A DNA stretch of 14,008 nt from JACRBK01 sp964427955 (lineage in GTDB: Bacteria; Chloroflexota; Anaerolineae; Aggregatilineales; Aggregatilineaceae). The stretch spans positions 1-14,008 of the forward strand of contig CAYRWY010000115.1 of NCBI GenBank assembly GCA_964427955.1. The letters run 5' to 3'. Numbering within the stretch: the stretch's first letter is position 1; each line of letters opens with the position of its first letter. Position numbers and translations under genes: made by a program. Below, piece by piece: positions 1 to 6,669 of the stretch. Below the pieces are notes generated by a model. It was not told the origin of the DNA. It was given only the letters and a program-made list of their open reading frames with translations, and searched no databases.

Positions 1-388
1 CGGCAAACCCTTCCAGCCCGATCAGTTCCAGCATCGACTGCGTGCGCTGTTCGCGTTCCGCCGGGGGAACGTCTTCCAGTTCGAGCGGGAGCGCGAGGTT
101 AGCATATACTGTCCGCCAGGGCATCAGGTTGGCCTGTTGAAACACGATCCCGATCCGGCGCTGCGCCCGCGTGATTGGCTGTGAGTCCAGCAGCACACGC
201 CCGGCGGTCGGAGCCAGCAGCCCGGACAGGATGCGCAGCAGCGTGCTTTTGCCGCAGCCGCTCGGCCCAACCAGGCAGACGAACGACTCGCGCGGCAGCC
301 GGAGGGTGATATTGTCCAGGGCCTGGACCGCCCCGGCAGTATACGCATGGCTGATTCCCTCAGCCGCTAACAAGGTCTGATCGGACAC
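1..388 (-). CDS. ABC importer ATP-binding subunit (SsuB/TauB/ThiZ-like), 3' end cut by window edge
   Basis: This is the nucleotide-binding subunit of an importer of the nitrate/sulfonate/thiamine-precursor class, expected on the cytoplasmic face and driving the permease encoded two genes upstream. About 129 codons are visible. The GTG start at 386-388 reads VSDQTLLAAEGISHAY and is followed by a Walker A motif GPSGCGKST near residue 42 and a Q-loop VFQQANLMPW near residue 80. The ABC signature, Walker B and H-loop lie beyond the window, so integrity cannot be judged. I chose the GTG because it keeps the frame of the Walker A motif, lies 7 bases after the stop of the binding-protein gene, and has AGGTG 4 bases upstream. 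The tight spacing implies co-transcription and probably translational coupling. The family is certain from the motifs; the substrate is not. Confidence 0.9.
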   Translation of the reverse strand, partial: MSDQTLLAAEGISHAYTAGAVQALDNITLRLPRESFVCLVGPSGCGKSTLLRILSGLLAPTAGRVLLDSQPITRAQRRIGIVFQQANLMPWRTVYANLALPLELEDVPPAEREQRTQSMLELIGLEGFA

Positions 389-395
389 ACGTCAC

Positions 396-1427
396 CTACG
401 GCTTGGGCAAAAAGTCCATGTTATAACAGGCGGACAGGTCGTCCAGCGGCTTTTCCAACAGTCCCGACTGGATCAGGATGTCCTGAGTCGCTTCCCAGGC
501 GGCGGGATTGGTCTGGCCGAGCTGATCCGAGCGCCACAGCTCCATCGAATTGGCGAGCACCTGGCGCTGGGTGGCGTACTGGTCCTGGGGGAGGTCCTTG
601 ATGTAGTTTTTGACGCTGATCTCGAAAGCCGCATCCGGATCGGCCAGCGCATCCGTCAGCCCATGATAGATGGCGCGCACCATGCCGCGCACCAGTTCCG
701 GGTGGCTGCGAATGGTCTGTTCATTCGTGACGATCCCGTTCGAGACGAGCGTCGCGTAATCGGACACCTTGATCACGTTGACCGGGGTACACTGCTGCTC
801 AATCGTCAGCGGCTCGTTCACGATGTACACGACGGCGGCCTCGACCTTGTCTGCGCAGATGTTTTCCGGGGCGGTGAAGCCAATCGACACCAAATCGCCC
901 AGATCGGACTCGGTCAGCCCGCCCGCCTCAAGCAGCGCCCGCAGCCCGATATAGCTCGCGCCATACGGTCCGGGCACGCCGACCACCCGGTCGCGCAGAT
1001 CGGCGGGTTGGGTGATGTCGTTGTCCACAGGGGAGACAATCCCGACCGGGAAATTGTGGTACCACTCGAACACGTAGACGATCGGGCGGTCTTGGGCACG
1101 GGCCAGGACCACCTGGTCCCCGCTGATCAGACCAAACTGTAAATCGTTGTTGGCGATCCGCTCGACGCCGTCCGCCTCGTTGAAGCTGTTCTCGAAGTGG
1201 ATGTCGATCCCTTCGGCGGCGAAATAACCCCGCTCGGCGGCGACGTAGACCGGGGCAAACTGCACGCTGGGGACGTAGCCCATGAACAGCGTCACTTGAG
1301 TTTTGCCGTTAGACTTCTGATCTCCCGACGAAAGGGCGTAGGCGGCGACCAGGGCCGCCAGTACGACCACCGCCATCAGGGCGAATAGCAGCGGGCGATT
1401 GCGGGTCGAAGATTTTCGAGATTGCAT
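396..1427 (-). CDS. ABC transporter substrate-binding protein, NMT1/THI5-like (SsuA/ThiY/RibY class)
   Basis: A 343-aa extracytoplasmic solute receptor for the importer encoded around it. The N-terminus has a basic stretch and then one hydrophobic helix (about residues 12-31, ending VAAYALSS). There is no lipobox cysteine, so it is either cleaved after AYA or stays membrane-anchored through that helix. The mature part opens with VTLFMGYVPSVQFAPVYVAAERGYF, the typical first strand/helix of PF09084-like proteins (TLFMGYVPSVQFAPVYVAA region). It continues with the SGDQVVLARAQ, PADLRDRVVGVPG and GASYIGLRALLEAGG segments that line the cleft in this family. Length is normal. The start has GGAGGT 9 bases upstream. 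From memory the sequence resembles the Chloroflexota RibY/ThiY-type receptors, so riboflavin or a pyrimidine thiamine precursor are possible ligands. No ligand residue is diagnostic here, and I saw no FMN or TPP riboswitch upstream. Confidence 0.88.
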   Translation of the reverse strand: MQSRKSSTRNRPLLFALMAVVVLAALVAAYALSSGDQKSNGKTQVTLFMGYVPSVQFAPVYVAAERGYFAAEGIDIHFENSFNEADGVERIANNDLQFGLISGDQVVLARAQDRPIVYVFEWYHNFPVGIVSPVDNDITQPADLRDRVVGVPGPYGASYIGLRALLEAGGLTESDLGDLVSIGFTAPENICADKVEAAVVYIVNEPLTIEQQCTPVNVIKVSDYATLVSNGIVTNEQTIRSHPELVRGMVRAIYHGLTDALADPDAAFEISVKNYIKDLPQDQYATQRQVLANSMELWRSDQLGQTNPAAWEATQDILIQSGLLEKPLDDLSACYNMDFLPKP

Positions 1428-1483
1428 GACTTTAGGACCTCCAGTTGGCGCGGGAGAGTTTAGCGAGTGTGGGCAGCGGGGTG

Positions 1484-2344
1484 CTAATTCTGCTGGACGC
1501 TGCGCCAGTCCAACAGCACGCTTTCCAGCCAGGACGCCAGGCCGTACAGCGCCAGGGCCAGCGCGGTGAGCGTGAACACGGCGGCGATCACCAGCGGAGT
1601 ATCGTACGTGCCCCGTCCCAGGTTGATCAGATACCCCAACCCGGCGCTGGCGCTGACGAACTCGCCGACGAGTGCGCCGATCACCGACAGGGTCGCGCTG
1701 ACTTTCAGCCCGCCGATCACCACCGGCATCGCAGCGGGCAGTTCCAGGTGATAGAAAGTCTGGAAGGGCGTGGCTTCCAACGACTGCATCAGATCGCGCA
1801 GTTCAGGGGGAATAGTGCGCATCCCGATCACGGTATTGACCAGCATCGGGAAAAAGACGATCAGCGCGCAGATGATCACTTTGCTGGCGATCCCGGCCCC
1901 GAACCAGATGATCAGCAGCGGGGCGATGGCAACGATGGGGACCGCTTGCAGCGCCACGAGATAGGGCGTCAGGGTGTAGGCGACGATACGATTCTTGGCG
2001 ATCCAGTACCCCAGCCAGAACGCCGCCAGCACGCCGATCAGCAGCCCGGTGAGCACCTCGCGCAGGGTCACGGCGGAATGGCGCAGCAGCGACCCATCGG
2101 ACGCCAGCTCCCACCACCGCCGGGCGACGCTGTCCGGCGTCGGGACCAGGAAAGACGCATACACCCCGGACCGGGCGAGCACTTCCCAGGCCAGGATCAA
2201 TCCCACGCCAAACGCCGGCGCCAGCAGCAGCGGCCACCGCTGCGCCCAGGCCTGGAACCTGGGAGGAGTGGTCAGCGCTACTGGGACGTCGGAGGTGGAG
2301 CGGGGGTGATGCGCTGGTTCAACCGTATGAGCGCGGCTGTCCAT
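1484..2344 (-). CDS. ABC transporter permease (SsuC/ThiX-like, BPD_transp_1)
   Basis: A 286-aa integral membrane subunit forming the translocation path of the importer. A hydrophilic N-terminal tail of about 35 residues is followed by about six hydrophobic segments, starting with PLLLAPAFGVGLILAWEVLA. The conserved cytoplasmic EAA loop lies near residues 185-225 (LRDLMQSLEATPFQTFYHLE, then LPAAMPVVIGGLKVSATLSV) and docks onto the ATPase. SVIGALVGEFVSASAGLGYLI is also typical of the SsuC/TauC/ThiX branch. The ATG directly follows the TAA of the upstream DUF2007-like gene with no base between them, so the two are very probably translationally coupled. The binding-protein gene begins 56 bases downstream. 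Family assignment is firm; substrate is unknown. Confidence 0.92.
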   Translation of the reverse strand: MDSRAHTVEPAHHPRSTSDVPVALTTPPRFQAWAQRWPLLLAPAFGVGLILAWEVLARSGVYASFLVPTPDSVARRWWELASDGSLLRHSAVTLREVLTGLLIGVLAAFWLGYWIAKNRIVAYTLTPYLVALQAVPIVAIAPLLIIWFGAGIASKVIICALIVFFPMLVNTVIGMRTIPPELRDLMQSLEATPFQTFYHLELPAAMPVVIGGLKVSATLSVIGALVGEFVSASAGLGYLINLGRGTYDTPLVIAAVFTLTALALALYGLASWLESVLLDWRSVQQN

Positions 2345-2665
2345 TTACTCTTCTTCGTCCGGAAAGATGATCTCGGCAGGCGGCAGTTCGAGCAGGCCAT
2401 CGTCTTCGTCCTCGTCGAGCAGGGCCACGGCCTCTTCGTAATACTGCTCCGGGACGGCTATCTCCACCCCGGCCAACATGCCGACGGTCAGCGGAATCGC
2501 GGAACTCGCCGCCGCCTCGCGGAACAGAAAGACGGGGATCCCCGCCGTCCGCAGCAGTCCAGCAGGAATTTCGGCCACCACCATATCGGCGGCGTAAGCC
2601 ACGACATACCAGGTCTTCCGATCTGGCCCGGTTTTCTTCACTACAGCCTGTGAATTTTCGTCCAT
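2345..2665 (-). CDS. DUF2007-like small acidic protein, first gene of the importer operon
   Basis: A 106-aa cytosolic protein with no signal peptide or membrane segment. The core matches the DUF2007 (PF09413) pattern as I remember it: WYVVAYAADMVVAEIPAGLL, then a GIPVFLFRE strand, a PLTVGMLAGVEIAVPE segment and a helix EEAVALL. The C-terminus is very acidic (DEDEDDG and ending FPDEEE). The family is annotated as a putative signal-transducing domain, but no biochemical role is established, so I assign none. Its stop codon abuts the permease start (TAA then ATG). A good promoter places transcription start at or within a base or two of its ATG, and no Shine-Dalgarno sequence is visible, so the operon mRNA may be leaderless. 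Its position ahead of the permease suggests a regulatory or accessory role in the importer, which is inference. Confidence 0.8.
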   Translation of the reverse strand: MDENSQAVVKKTGPDRKTWYVVAYAADMVVAEIPAGLLRTAGIPVFLFREAAASSAIPLTVGMLAGVEIAVPEQYYEEAVALLDEDEDDGLLELPPAEIIFPDEEE

Positions 2666-2672
2666 AATTCAG

Positions 2673-2701
2673 ATCATAGCGGTTTGCCGACCGGAGGGCA
2701 A
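2673..2701 (-). promoter_or_regulatory. Sigma70-type promoter of the DUF2007-importer operon, leaderless geometry
   Basis: On the minus strand TTGCCC (2701-2696), a 17-base spacer, then TATGAT (2678-2673). Seven bases separate the -10 hexamer from the ATG at 2665, so the start site should fall at or next to the start codon. Confidence 0.6.
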
Positions 2702-2721
2702 TGGTCATTTAGCCCAGCCAT

Positions 2722-2765
2722 CCCGAAAATAAAACACGCTCCCCGCCGCAGGACGGAGAGCGTGT
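2722..2765 (-). terminator. Rho-independent terminator of the PPIase gene
   Basis: An 8-bp perfect stem (ACACGCTC at 2734-2741 with GAGCGTGT at 2758-2765), with a possible inner CCG/CGG pairing in the loop. On the minus strand it is followed by the T-rich tail TTTTATTTT. It lies about 24 bases after the cyclophilin stop codon and insulates the importer operon promoter downstream. Confidence 0.85.
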
Positions 2766-2788
2766 GGGCTGGCTCATGTCGAAGCGCA

Positions 2789-3307
2789 TCAGGCTTCGGT
2801 GATGACGACCTCGCGCAGGGCGTCGCCGGGCTTGGAGTCGCGCATGGGATCGCGCAAGCGGATCTTCATCAACACGGCCAGGCTGGCCTGATCCTTGACC
2901 TTGCCAAAGACGGCGTGCTTGCCGTTCAGGTGCGGCGTGGCCACGTGCGTGATGAAGAACTGGCTGCCGTTGGTATTCGGTCCCGCGTTGGCCATGCTCA
3001 GCACGCCGGGGCCGTCATGTTTGAGGGCCAGCGCGCCCGCTTCGTCGTTGAAGCGATAGCCGGGGCCGCCGCGCCCGGTGCCGGTCGGATCACCGCCCTG
3101 GGCCATGAAGTCCTGGATGACGCGATGGAACATCGTGCCATTATAAAAACCGTCACGCGCCAGGAAGACGAAGTTATTGACGGTGACCGGCGCTTTGTCC
3201 GCAAACAACTCGATGACGATATCGCCCTGATCGGTCTTGAAGGTGGCCGTGTAGTGTTTCTTGGGATCGATCTGCATCGCGGGCGGTGCATCATATTGCT
3301 TAGCCAT
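2789..3307 (-). CDS. Cyclophilin-type peptidyl-prolyl cis-trans isomerase
   Basis: A 172-aa single-domain cyclophilin that catalyses cis-trans isomerisation of Xaa-Pro bonds during protein folding. There is no signal peptide, so it is probably cytosolic. Active-site landmarks are all present: FHRVI with the catalytic Arg62, FMAQGGDPTGTG (Phe67, Gln70), GPGVLSMANAGPNTNGSQFF (residues 99-118) and HLNGKHAVFG (126-135). The tryptophan that gives eukaryotic cyclophilins high cyclosporin affinity is His126 here, as in many bacterial members. An N-terminal extension of about 15 residues (MAKQYDAPPAMQIDP) precedes the first strand. The start is supported by GAGGA upstream on the minus strand. It is a single-gene unit: a strong terminator follows, and the M20 gene upstream on the same strand is separated by 58 bases. 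Confidence 0.95.
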   Translation of the reverse strand: MAKQYDAPPAMQIDPKKHYTATFKTDQGDIVIELFADKAPVTVNNFVFLARDGFYNGTMFHRVIQDFMAQGGDPTGTGRGGPGYRFNDEAGALALKHDGPGVLSMANAGPNTNGSQFFITHVATPHLNGKHAVFGKVKDQASLAVLMKIRLRDPMRDSKPGDALREVVITEA

Positions 3308-3365
3308 AACAGTATCCTCGCATGGGTTGGTTAATGATACCCAGAGTGTAGCAAATCTCCGGGGA

Positions 3366-4691
3366 TTACGCTTCCAGGGTCGCCAGACGGTCCACCAGGG
3401 CCGCCGTATAGCGCATCGACTCGAAATAGTCTTTCACGAAAATGTTCTCGTTGGGCGAGTGGGCGCGAATGTCGGGATGCCACGTCGCCCCGGCAAAGAT
3501 CAGCGGCAGGCCCAGCACTTCGGCAAACGGGTACATCGGCCCGCTGCCCGCGAACCAGGGGAACATGACCGGCTGCTTGTGCCAGGTGTCCTGGCAGGCG
3601 GCCACGGCGGCGCGCTCGACCAGGCTGCCGGGCTGCGAAGCGGCGAATTCTTCCCCGCCCAGGTTCTTGATCGTGATGTCGGTGAAACCGCGCCGGTCCA
3701 GGTGCGCGCGCAGCAGCCGCTCGGCCAGTTCGGAGGTCAAGCCCGCGACCAGCCGGAAGTCCAGCTTGGCGGACGCCTCGGCGGGCAGCACCGTCTTGGA
3801 GCCGTCACCGCCGTACCCCGAATGTATGCCGCAGATGGTGATAGTCGGCTCGATCAGATAGCGGCGGCGCGCGCCGTGATCGTCCAACCCCTTGAGCCAG
3901 CCCGTGATCCCCCACCGCTCGCGCATCGCCTCGAATTCCATCGGGATCGCGTCGATGCGGGCCAGGTTCTCGTCGCTCACCGGCGCGAGATGTTCCAGGT
4001 AGCCATCGAGCGTGATGTTATCATCCCAGTCCTTGAGCGTGCTGAGCGCCCAGACCAGCCGCCAGGCCGGATTGACCACCATCGGGGCCAGCGACGAGTG
4101 CAGATCGTGACTCGGCCCCTGGCAGTGCAGCTCGAAATAGGCCAGGCCCTTGCCGCCCAGGCCAAAGGTCATCCGGCCCGCTTCGTCGTAGCCCGCGCCT
4201 TCCCACAGCACGCCATCGGCCTGAAGCAGGGCGGCATGTTCCCGCACCCAGGCTTCGAGGTTGACGCTGCCGGTTTCTTCTTCGCCTTCAACGACCCATT
4301 TGATCCGGATCGGCAGTTCGCCCTGGGTCTTGAGCCAGGCTTCCACTGCCTGGATGCGCGAGAGCAGTTCGCCCTTATCGTCCGACGTGCCGCGCCCGTA
4401 GATCACGCCGTCCTGGATGGTCATCTCGAACGGCTTGGTGTTCCAGAGTTCGATAGGGTCTTCCGGCTGGACGTCGTAATGGTTGTAGATCAACAGCGTG
4501 CGGGCGGCGTCTTTGGGGCCGATCTCGGCATATACCAGCGGCGATCCGGGCGTGGGATAGATGGTCGCCTCGGCGCCCAATTGGATGAACCGCTGCTGGA
4601 CCAGCTTCGCCATCTCCGGCACGCCGCGCATGTCGGCGGCGACGCTCTCCTGAGCGATAAACTGGCCGAACTCCGCCAGAAAACGATCCCG
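3366..4691 (-). CDS. M20 family metallopeptidase (dipeptidase/carnosinase-like), 5' end missing in N gap
   Basis: A zinc-dependent exopeptidase of the M20 dipeptidase group; 441 residues are visible. Metal and catalytic landmarks in order are NHYDVQPEDP (His and Asp of the HxD motif), YGRGTSDDKGE (bridging Asp region), VVEGEEETGS (catalytic Glu and metal Glu), QGPSHDLHSS at the dimerisation domain, GIHSGYGGDGSKTVLPAEAS, and HSPNENIF near the C-terminus (last metal His). Visible sequence begins RDRFLAEFGQFIAQESV, which in relatives lies about 10-20 residues from the start, so only a short N-terminus is lost. The frame runs through the 100 N into another upstream start by chance. That upstream peptide (4792-4898) belongs to a different family, so a continuous 510-residue product would be an artefact. 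Exact substrate, dipeptide or other N-acyl compound, is not readable. Confidence 0.92.
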   Translation of the reverse strand, partial: RDRFLAEFGQFIAQESVAADMRGVPEMAKLVQQRFIQLGAEATIYPTPGSPLVYAEIGPKDAARTLLIYNHYDVQPEDPIELWNTKPFEMTIQDGVIYGRGTSDDKGELLSRIQAVEAWLKTQGELPIRIKWVVEGEEETGSVNLEAWVREHAALLQADGVLWEGAGYDEAGRMTFGLGGKGLAYFELHCQGPSHDLHSSLAPMVVNPAWRLVWALSTLKDWDDNITLDGYLEHLAPVSDENLARIDAIPMEFEAMRERWGITGWLKGLDDHGARRRYLIEPTITICGIHSGYGGDGSKTVLPAEASAKLDFRLVAGLTSELAERLLRAHLDRRGFTDITIKNLGGEEFAASQPGSLVERAAVAACQDTWHKQPVMFPWFAGSGPMYPFAEVLGLPLIFAGATWHPDIRAHSPNENIFVKDYFESMRYTAALVDRLATLEA

Positions 4692-4791
4692 NNNNNNNNN
4701 NNNNNNNNNNNNNNNNNNNNNNNNNNNNNNNNNNNNNNNNNNNNNNNNNNNNNNNNNNNNNNNNNNNNNNNNNNNNNNNNNNNNNNNNNNN
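4692..4791. other. Assembly gap of exactly 100 N with real sequence missing
   Basis: The run is exactly 100 N, a usual placeholder for a gap of unknown size. The flanks share no repeat. To the right is the N-terminus of an adenosine-specific kinase; to the left is an M20 peptidase lacking its N-terminus. Completing both needs clearly more than 100 bases (roughly 400 or more, from remembered family lengths). Confidence 0.9.
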
Positions 4792-4898
4792 TTGACCAGC
4801 GCCTCGTGAATATCCTCCACCGTCTTGATGAAGTGACTCTGACCGAGAATGAAGTTGATCGCGTCCGGCTTCTCGATCTTGACCACGCTGAGTTCCAT
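4792..4898 (-). CDS. Adenosine-specific kinase (PF04008-like), N-terminal 35 residues only
   Basis: Only the first 35 codons are visible before the N gap. The peptide starts MELSVVKIEKPDAINFILGQ and goes on SHFIKTVEDIHEALV. I recognise this as the start of the adenosine-specific kinase family, whose members begin with a near-identical VVKIEKP..NVI.GQ.HFIKTVEDLYEAL pattern and are about 160 residues long. It does not resemble the N-terminus of M20 peptidases. The proposed role, from the archaeal family member, is adenosine binding and phosphorylation; bacterial function is little characterised. The start has GGAG twice within 15 bases upstream on the minus strand. A terminator-like hairpin ends only 15 bases before the start codon, leaving little room for a private promoter, so it may depend on read-through from the coaE unit. 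The C-terminal part of about 125 residues must lie in the gap. Confidence 0.8.
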
Positions 4899-4912
4899 AT
4901 GTTGACTCCTCT

Positions 4913-4956
4913 CCTAAAGAAAAAGCCCGGCTATCTCGATTGAATCGCGCGGGCTT
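4913..4956 (-). terminator. Terminator after the small membrane-protein gene
   Basis: Stem AAGCCCG (4950-4956 read on minus) with CGGGCTT (4923-4929), plus an inner CGAT/ATCG hairpin at 4937-4947, followed on the minus strand by TTTTTCTTT. It is 27 bases past the stop at 4984 and immediately precedes the ribosome-binding site of the adenosine-specific kinase, so it may also act as an attenuator. Confidence 0.8.
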
Positions 4957-4983
4957 ATCACTTCCTCGAATGCAGAATCAAAC

Positions 4984-5268
4984 TCAGTTGCTCTTATCGT
5001 CGGCAGCACCCGCGTCGGGTTTAGGAGCAGCGGCGTCCGGTTCCTCGTCATCCCAACTGATAATCCAGATGCACAGCCCGGCCACGACAATCGTCGCCAC
5101 GATCAGCGCGATCCAGTTACCCGCCGTCAGCCCCACGTCGCGAGCTTCGTACACCAGGAGGAGGATCGTTCCCAGGGAAAGCACAATCCAGGCCGTGAGA
5201 CGCGGCCAGGCTTCAATCAACTGGATCAGCGCGCCGATGCCCGGCTGCTGTTTTAGACGTTCTACCAT
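4984..5268 (-). CDS. Small two-helix membrane protein of unknown function
   Basis: A 94-aa protein I do not recognise. An N-terminal amphipathic stretch (MVERLKQQPGIGALIQLIEA) is followed by two hydrophobic helices, about residues 26-41 (AWIVLSLGTILLLVYE) and 51-70 (GNWIALIVATIVVAGLCIWI). A hydrophilic acidic and alanine/proline-rich tail ends DDKSN. With two helices and a short loop (ARDVGLTA), both ends probably face the same side of the membrane. The start is supported by GAGG about 6 bases upstream, and it begins 20 bases after the coaE stop, so it is probably co-transcribed with coaE. A terminator follows directly. There is no enzymatic motif. Its conservation next to coaE in relatives would be the only clue to its job. 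Confidence 0.75.
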   Translation of the reverse strand: MVERLKQQPGIGALIQLIEAWPRLTAWIVLSLGTILLLVYEARDVGLTAGNWIALIVATIVVAGLCIWIISWDDEEPDAAAPKPDAGAADDKSN

Positions 5269-5288
5269 AGGACCTCGACAGACTCTGT

Positions 5289-6625
5289 TTAGAGCGGTTT
5301 GAGCACGCGCTCAGCCCGCAGTTTTTTCGCAAAGATGATCGACCCGTCCGGACGGGCTTCACGTGCTGCCTCGCGCCAGGCCGGGACCTTGATCTCTTCA
5401 AGCTGTTGGGACTCGTAGCCTTCCTGGGTGAGCACCTGGGCCATCCCCTGCGGGTCTTTTTCAGGGACGAAGATGTAGCCGACCTCGCTTTGCAGCTCGC
5501 GGGAAGCGCGCTCGACGGCCTGGACCAGGGCCGCGGCCACCGGCTGGACCGGCGCGCGCTCGATGACCAGCAGTTCATCCACCCGGGTGACGAGATTCTC
5601 GACCAGGAATCCGACCAGCCCGACCGCCTCGCCGTTGGCCATCGCCAGCATGTACGACTTCTGCCCGAAAGCCATCAGCACGTCCTGGCGGGTGAGGGCT
5701 TTGCCGGTGCGCTGGCGGATCAACTGCGCGATCTGATCGGCATTCTTCGGCATTCCCCGGATGATGTCCAGGGACGTGATCGTGAGCTTGCCCGCAGCCG
5801 CGGGCTGTTGGGCCATCGCTGGCGCCACCTGCACGTGCTGCGGGGCGGCCTGCCGTTCTTCTTCTTCCGCCGCGCCCTTGATCTGAGACCAGGCCGTCCG
5901 CACCTGCGCCCAGGTTTCTTCGGGCGTGCCGTTGTTCGAGATCACGACGTTGGCATGGGCCAGCTTGTCGGTCTGCGGATTCTGGGTGCGGATGCGCTTG
6001 ATCGCTTCGAAGCGATTCAGTCCTCGCCGCGCCAGGCGCTCCAACTGCTTCTCTTCGGTGCAATCCACGACCCAGATCGCGTCGAACTGACCAGCTAATG
6101 CACCCTCGAACAACTTGATCGCCTCGACGACGATCACTTTGTGCTGCGAACGCTGGATCAGGGTGTCAATCGCCTGCCCGATCACGGGATGAGTCATGGC
6201 TTCCAGGCGGGCCAGCGCCTCCGGATGCGAAAAGGCGACCGCCCCCAGCTTGGTGCGGTCGATACGCTTTTCCGAATCCAGAATCCATTGGCCAAAGGTG
6301 ACGATAACAGGTTTATAGGCGGGTGCACCGGGGGCCATAGCTTGATGCGCCAGCCCATCGGCGTCAATGGTATAGGCACCCAGGTGCTCCAACATCCGGC
6401 GCACCAGGCTTTTGCCCATAGCAATATTNNNNNNNNNNNNNNNNNNNNNNNNNNNNNNNNNNNNNNNNNNNNNNNNNNNNNNNNNNNNNNNNNNNNNNNN
6501 NNNNNNNNNNNNNNNNNNNNNNNNNNNNAGGCACCCAGGTGCTCCAACATCCGGCGCACCAGGCTTTTGCCCATAGCAATATTCCCCGTGAGGCCGATCA
6601 CGTATTTGTCCTTCCAACGACCCAC
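5289..6625 (-). CDS. coaE: Dephospho-CoA kinase fused to a C-terminal GNAT-like domain; interrupted by a spurious N gap
   Basis: Catalyses the last step of coenzyme A synthesis, ATP-dependent 3'-phosphorylation of dephospho-CoA. After removing the duplicated 155 bp (see gap at 6429-6528) the gene encodes 393 residues without a break. The kinase domain, about residues 7-200, has P-loop GLTGNIAMGKS (11-21), DADGLAH (36-42), AFSHPEALARLEAMTHP, a lid region ARRGLNRFEAIKRIRTQNPQ and NVVISNNGTPEE. A low-complexity Gln/Ala/Pro linker (about 198-226) leads to about 167 extra residues, twice the usual CoaE length, with an acetyltransferase-like pattern (GEAVGLVGFLVEN, then VAAALVQAVERASREL, then VGYIFVPE) but no clear acetyl-CoA pyrophosphate loop. 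I chose the GTG at 6623-6625 because GGAGGG lies 6 bases upstream; an in-frame ATG at 6655 is the alternative. It has its own promoter and lies downstream of the ABC-F gene. Confidence 0.9.
6374..6428. repeat. 55-bp direct repeat, copy 1 (left flank of gap 2)
   Basis: Identical over 55 bases to 6529-6583 and ends exactly at the first N. It encodes part of the CoaE P-loop region (NIAMGKSLVRRMLEHLGA). Interpreted as contig-end overlap, not a biological repeat. Confidence 0.95.
6429..6528. other. Spurious assembly gap of 100 N between overlapping contig ends
   Basis: Exactly 100 N, bordered on both sides by the same 55 bases. Collapsing one copy plus the Ns (155 bp, which is 2 mod 3) restores a single continuous coaE frame. 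Left as is, the gap creates a frameshift and a duplicated P-loop. Confidence 0.93.
6529..6583. repeat. 55-bp direct repeat, copy 2 (right flank of gap 2)
   Basis: Identical to 6374-6428 and starts immediately after the last N. The length of 55 equals a commonly used assembler k-mer size, as expected if two contigs ended at the same graph node. Confidence 0.95.
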
Positions 6626-6669
6626 GGCACTCCCTCCAGATAATAACTCGACCATAATAATCTCTGCTC

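Noticed and set aside
1445..2653. 402-codon plus-strand open frame opposite the permease and DUF2007-like genes
   Set aside because: Gln/Arg/Gly-rich low-complexity translation antisense to clearly recognisable genes; a GC-rich shadow frame.
2666..2788. FMN or TPP riboswitch ahead of the importer operon
   Set aside because: Only a promoter and the upstream terminator fit here; with a leaderless start there is no room for an aptamer.
3261..4943. 560-codon plus-strand open frame running through the N gap
   Set aside because: Antisense to cyclophilin and M20 coding sequence, no family resemblance, and kept open partly by Ns.
6374..6583. Direct repeats as insertion target-site duplication or CRISPR units
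   Set aside because: The copies abut the N run exactly on both sides and encode the same piece of CoaE; contig overlap explains everything.
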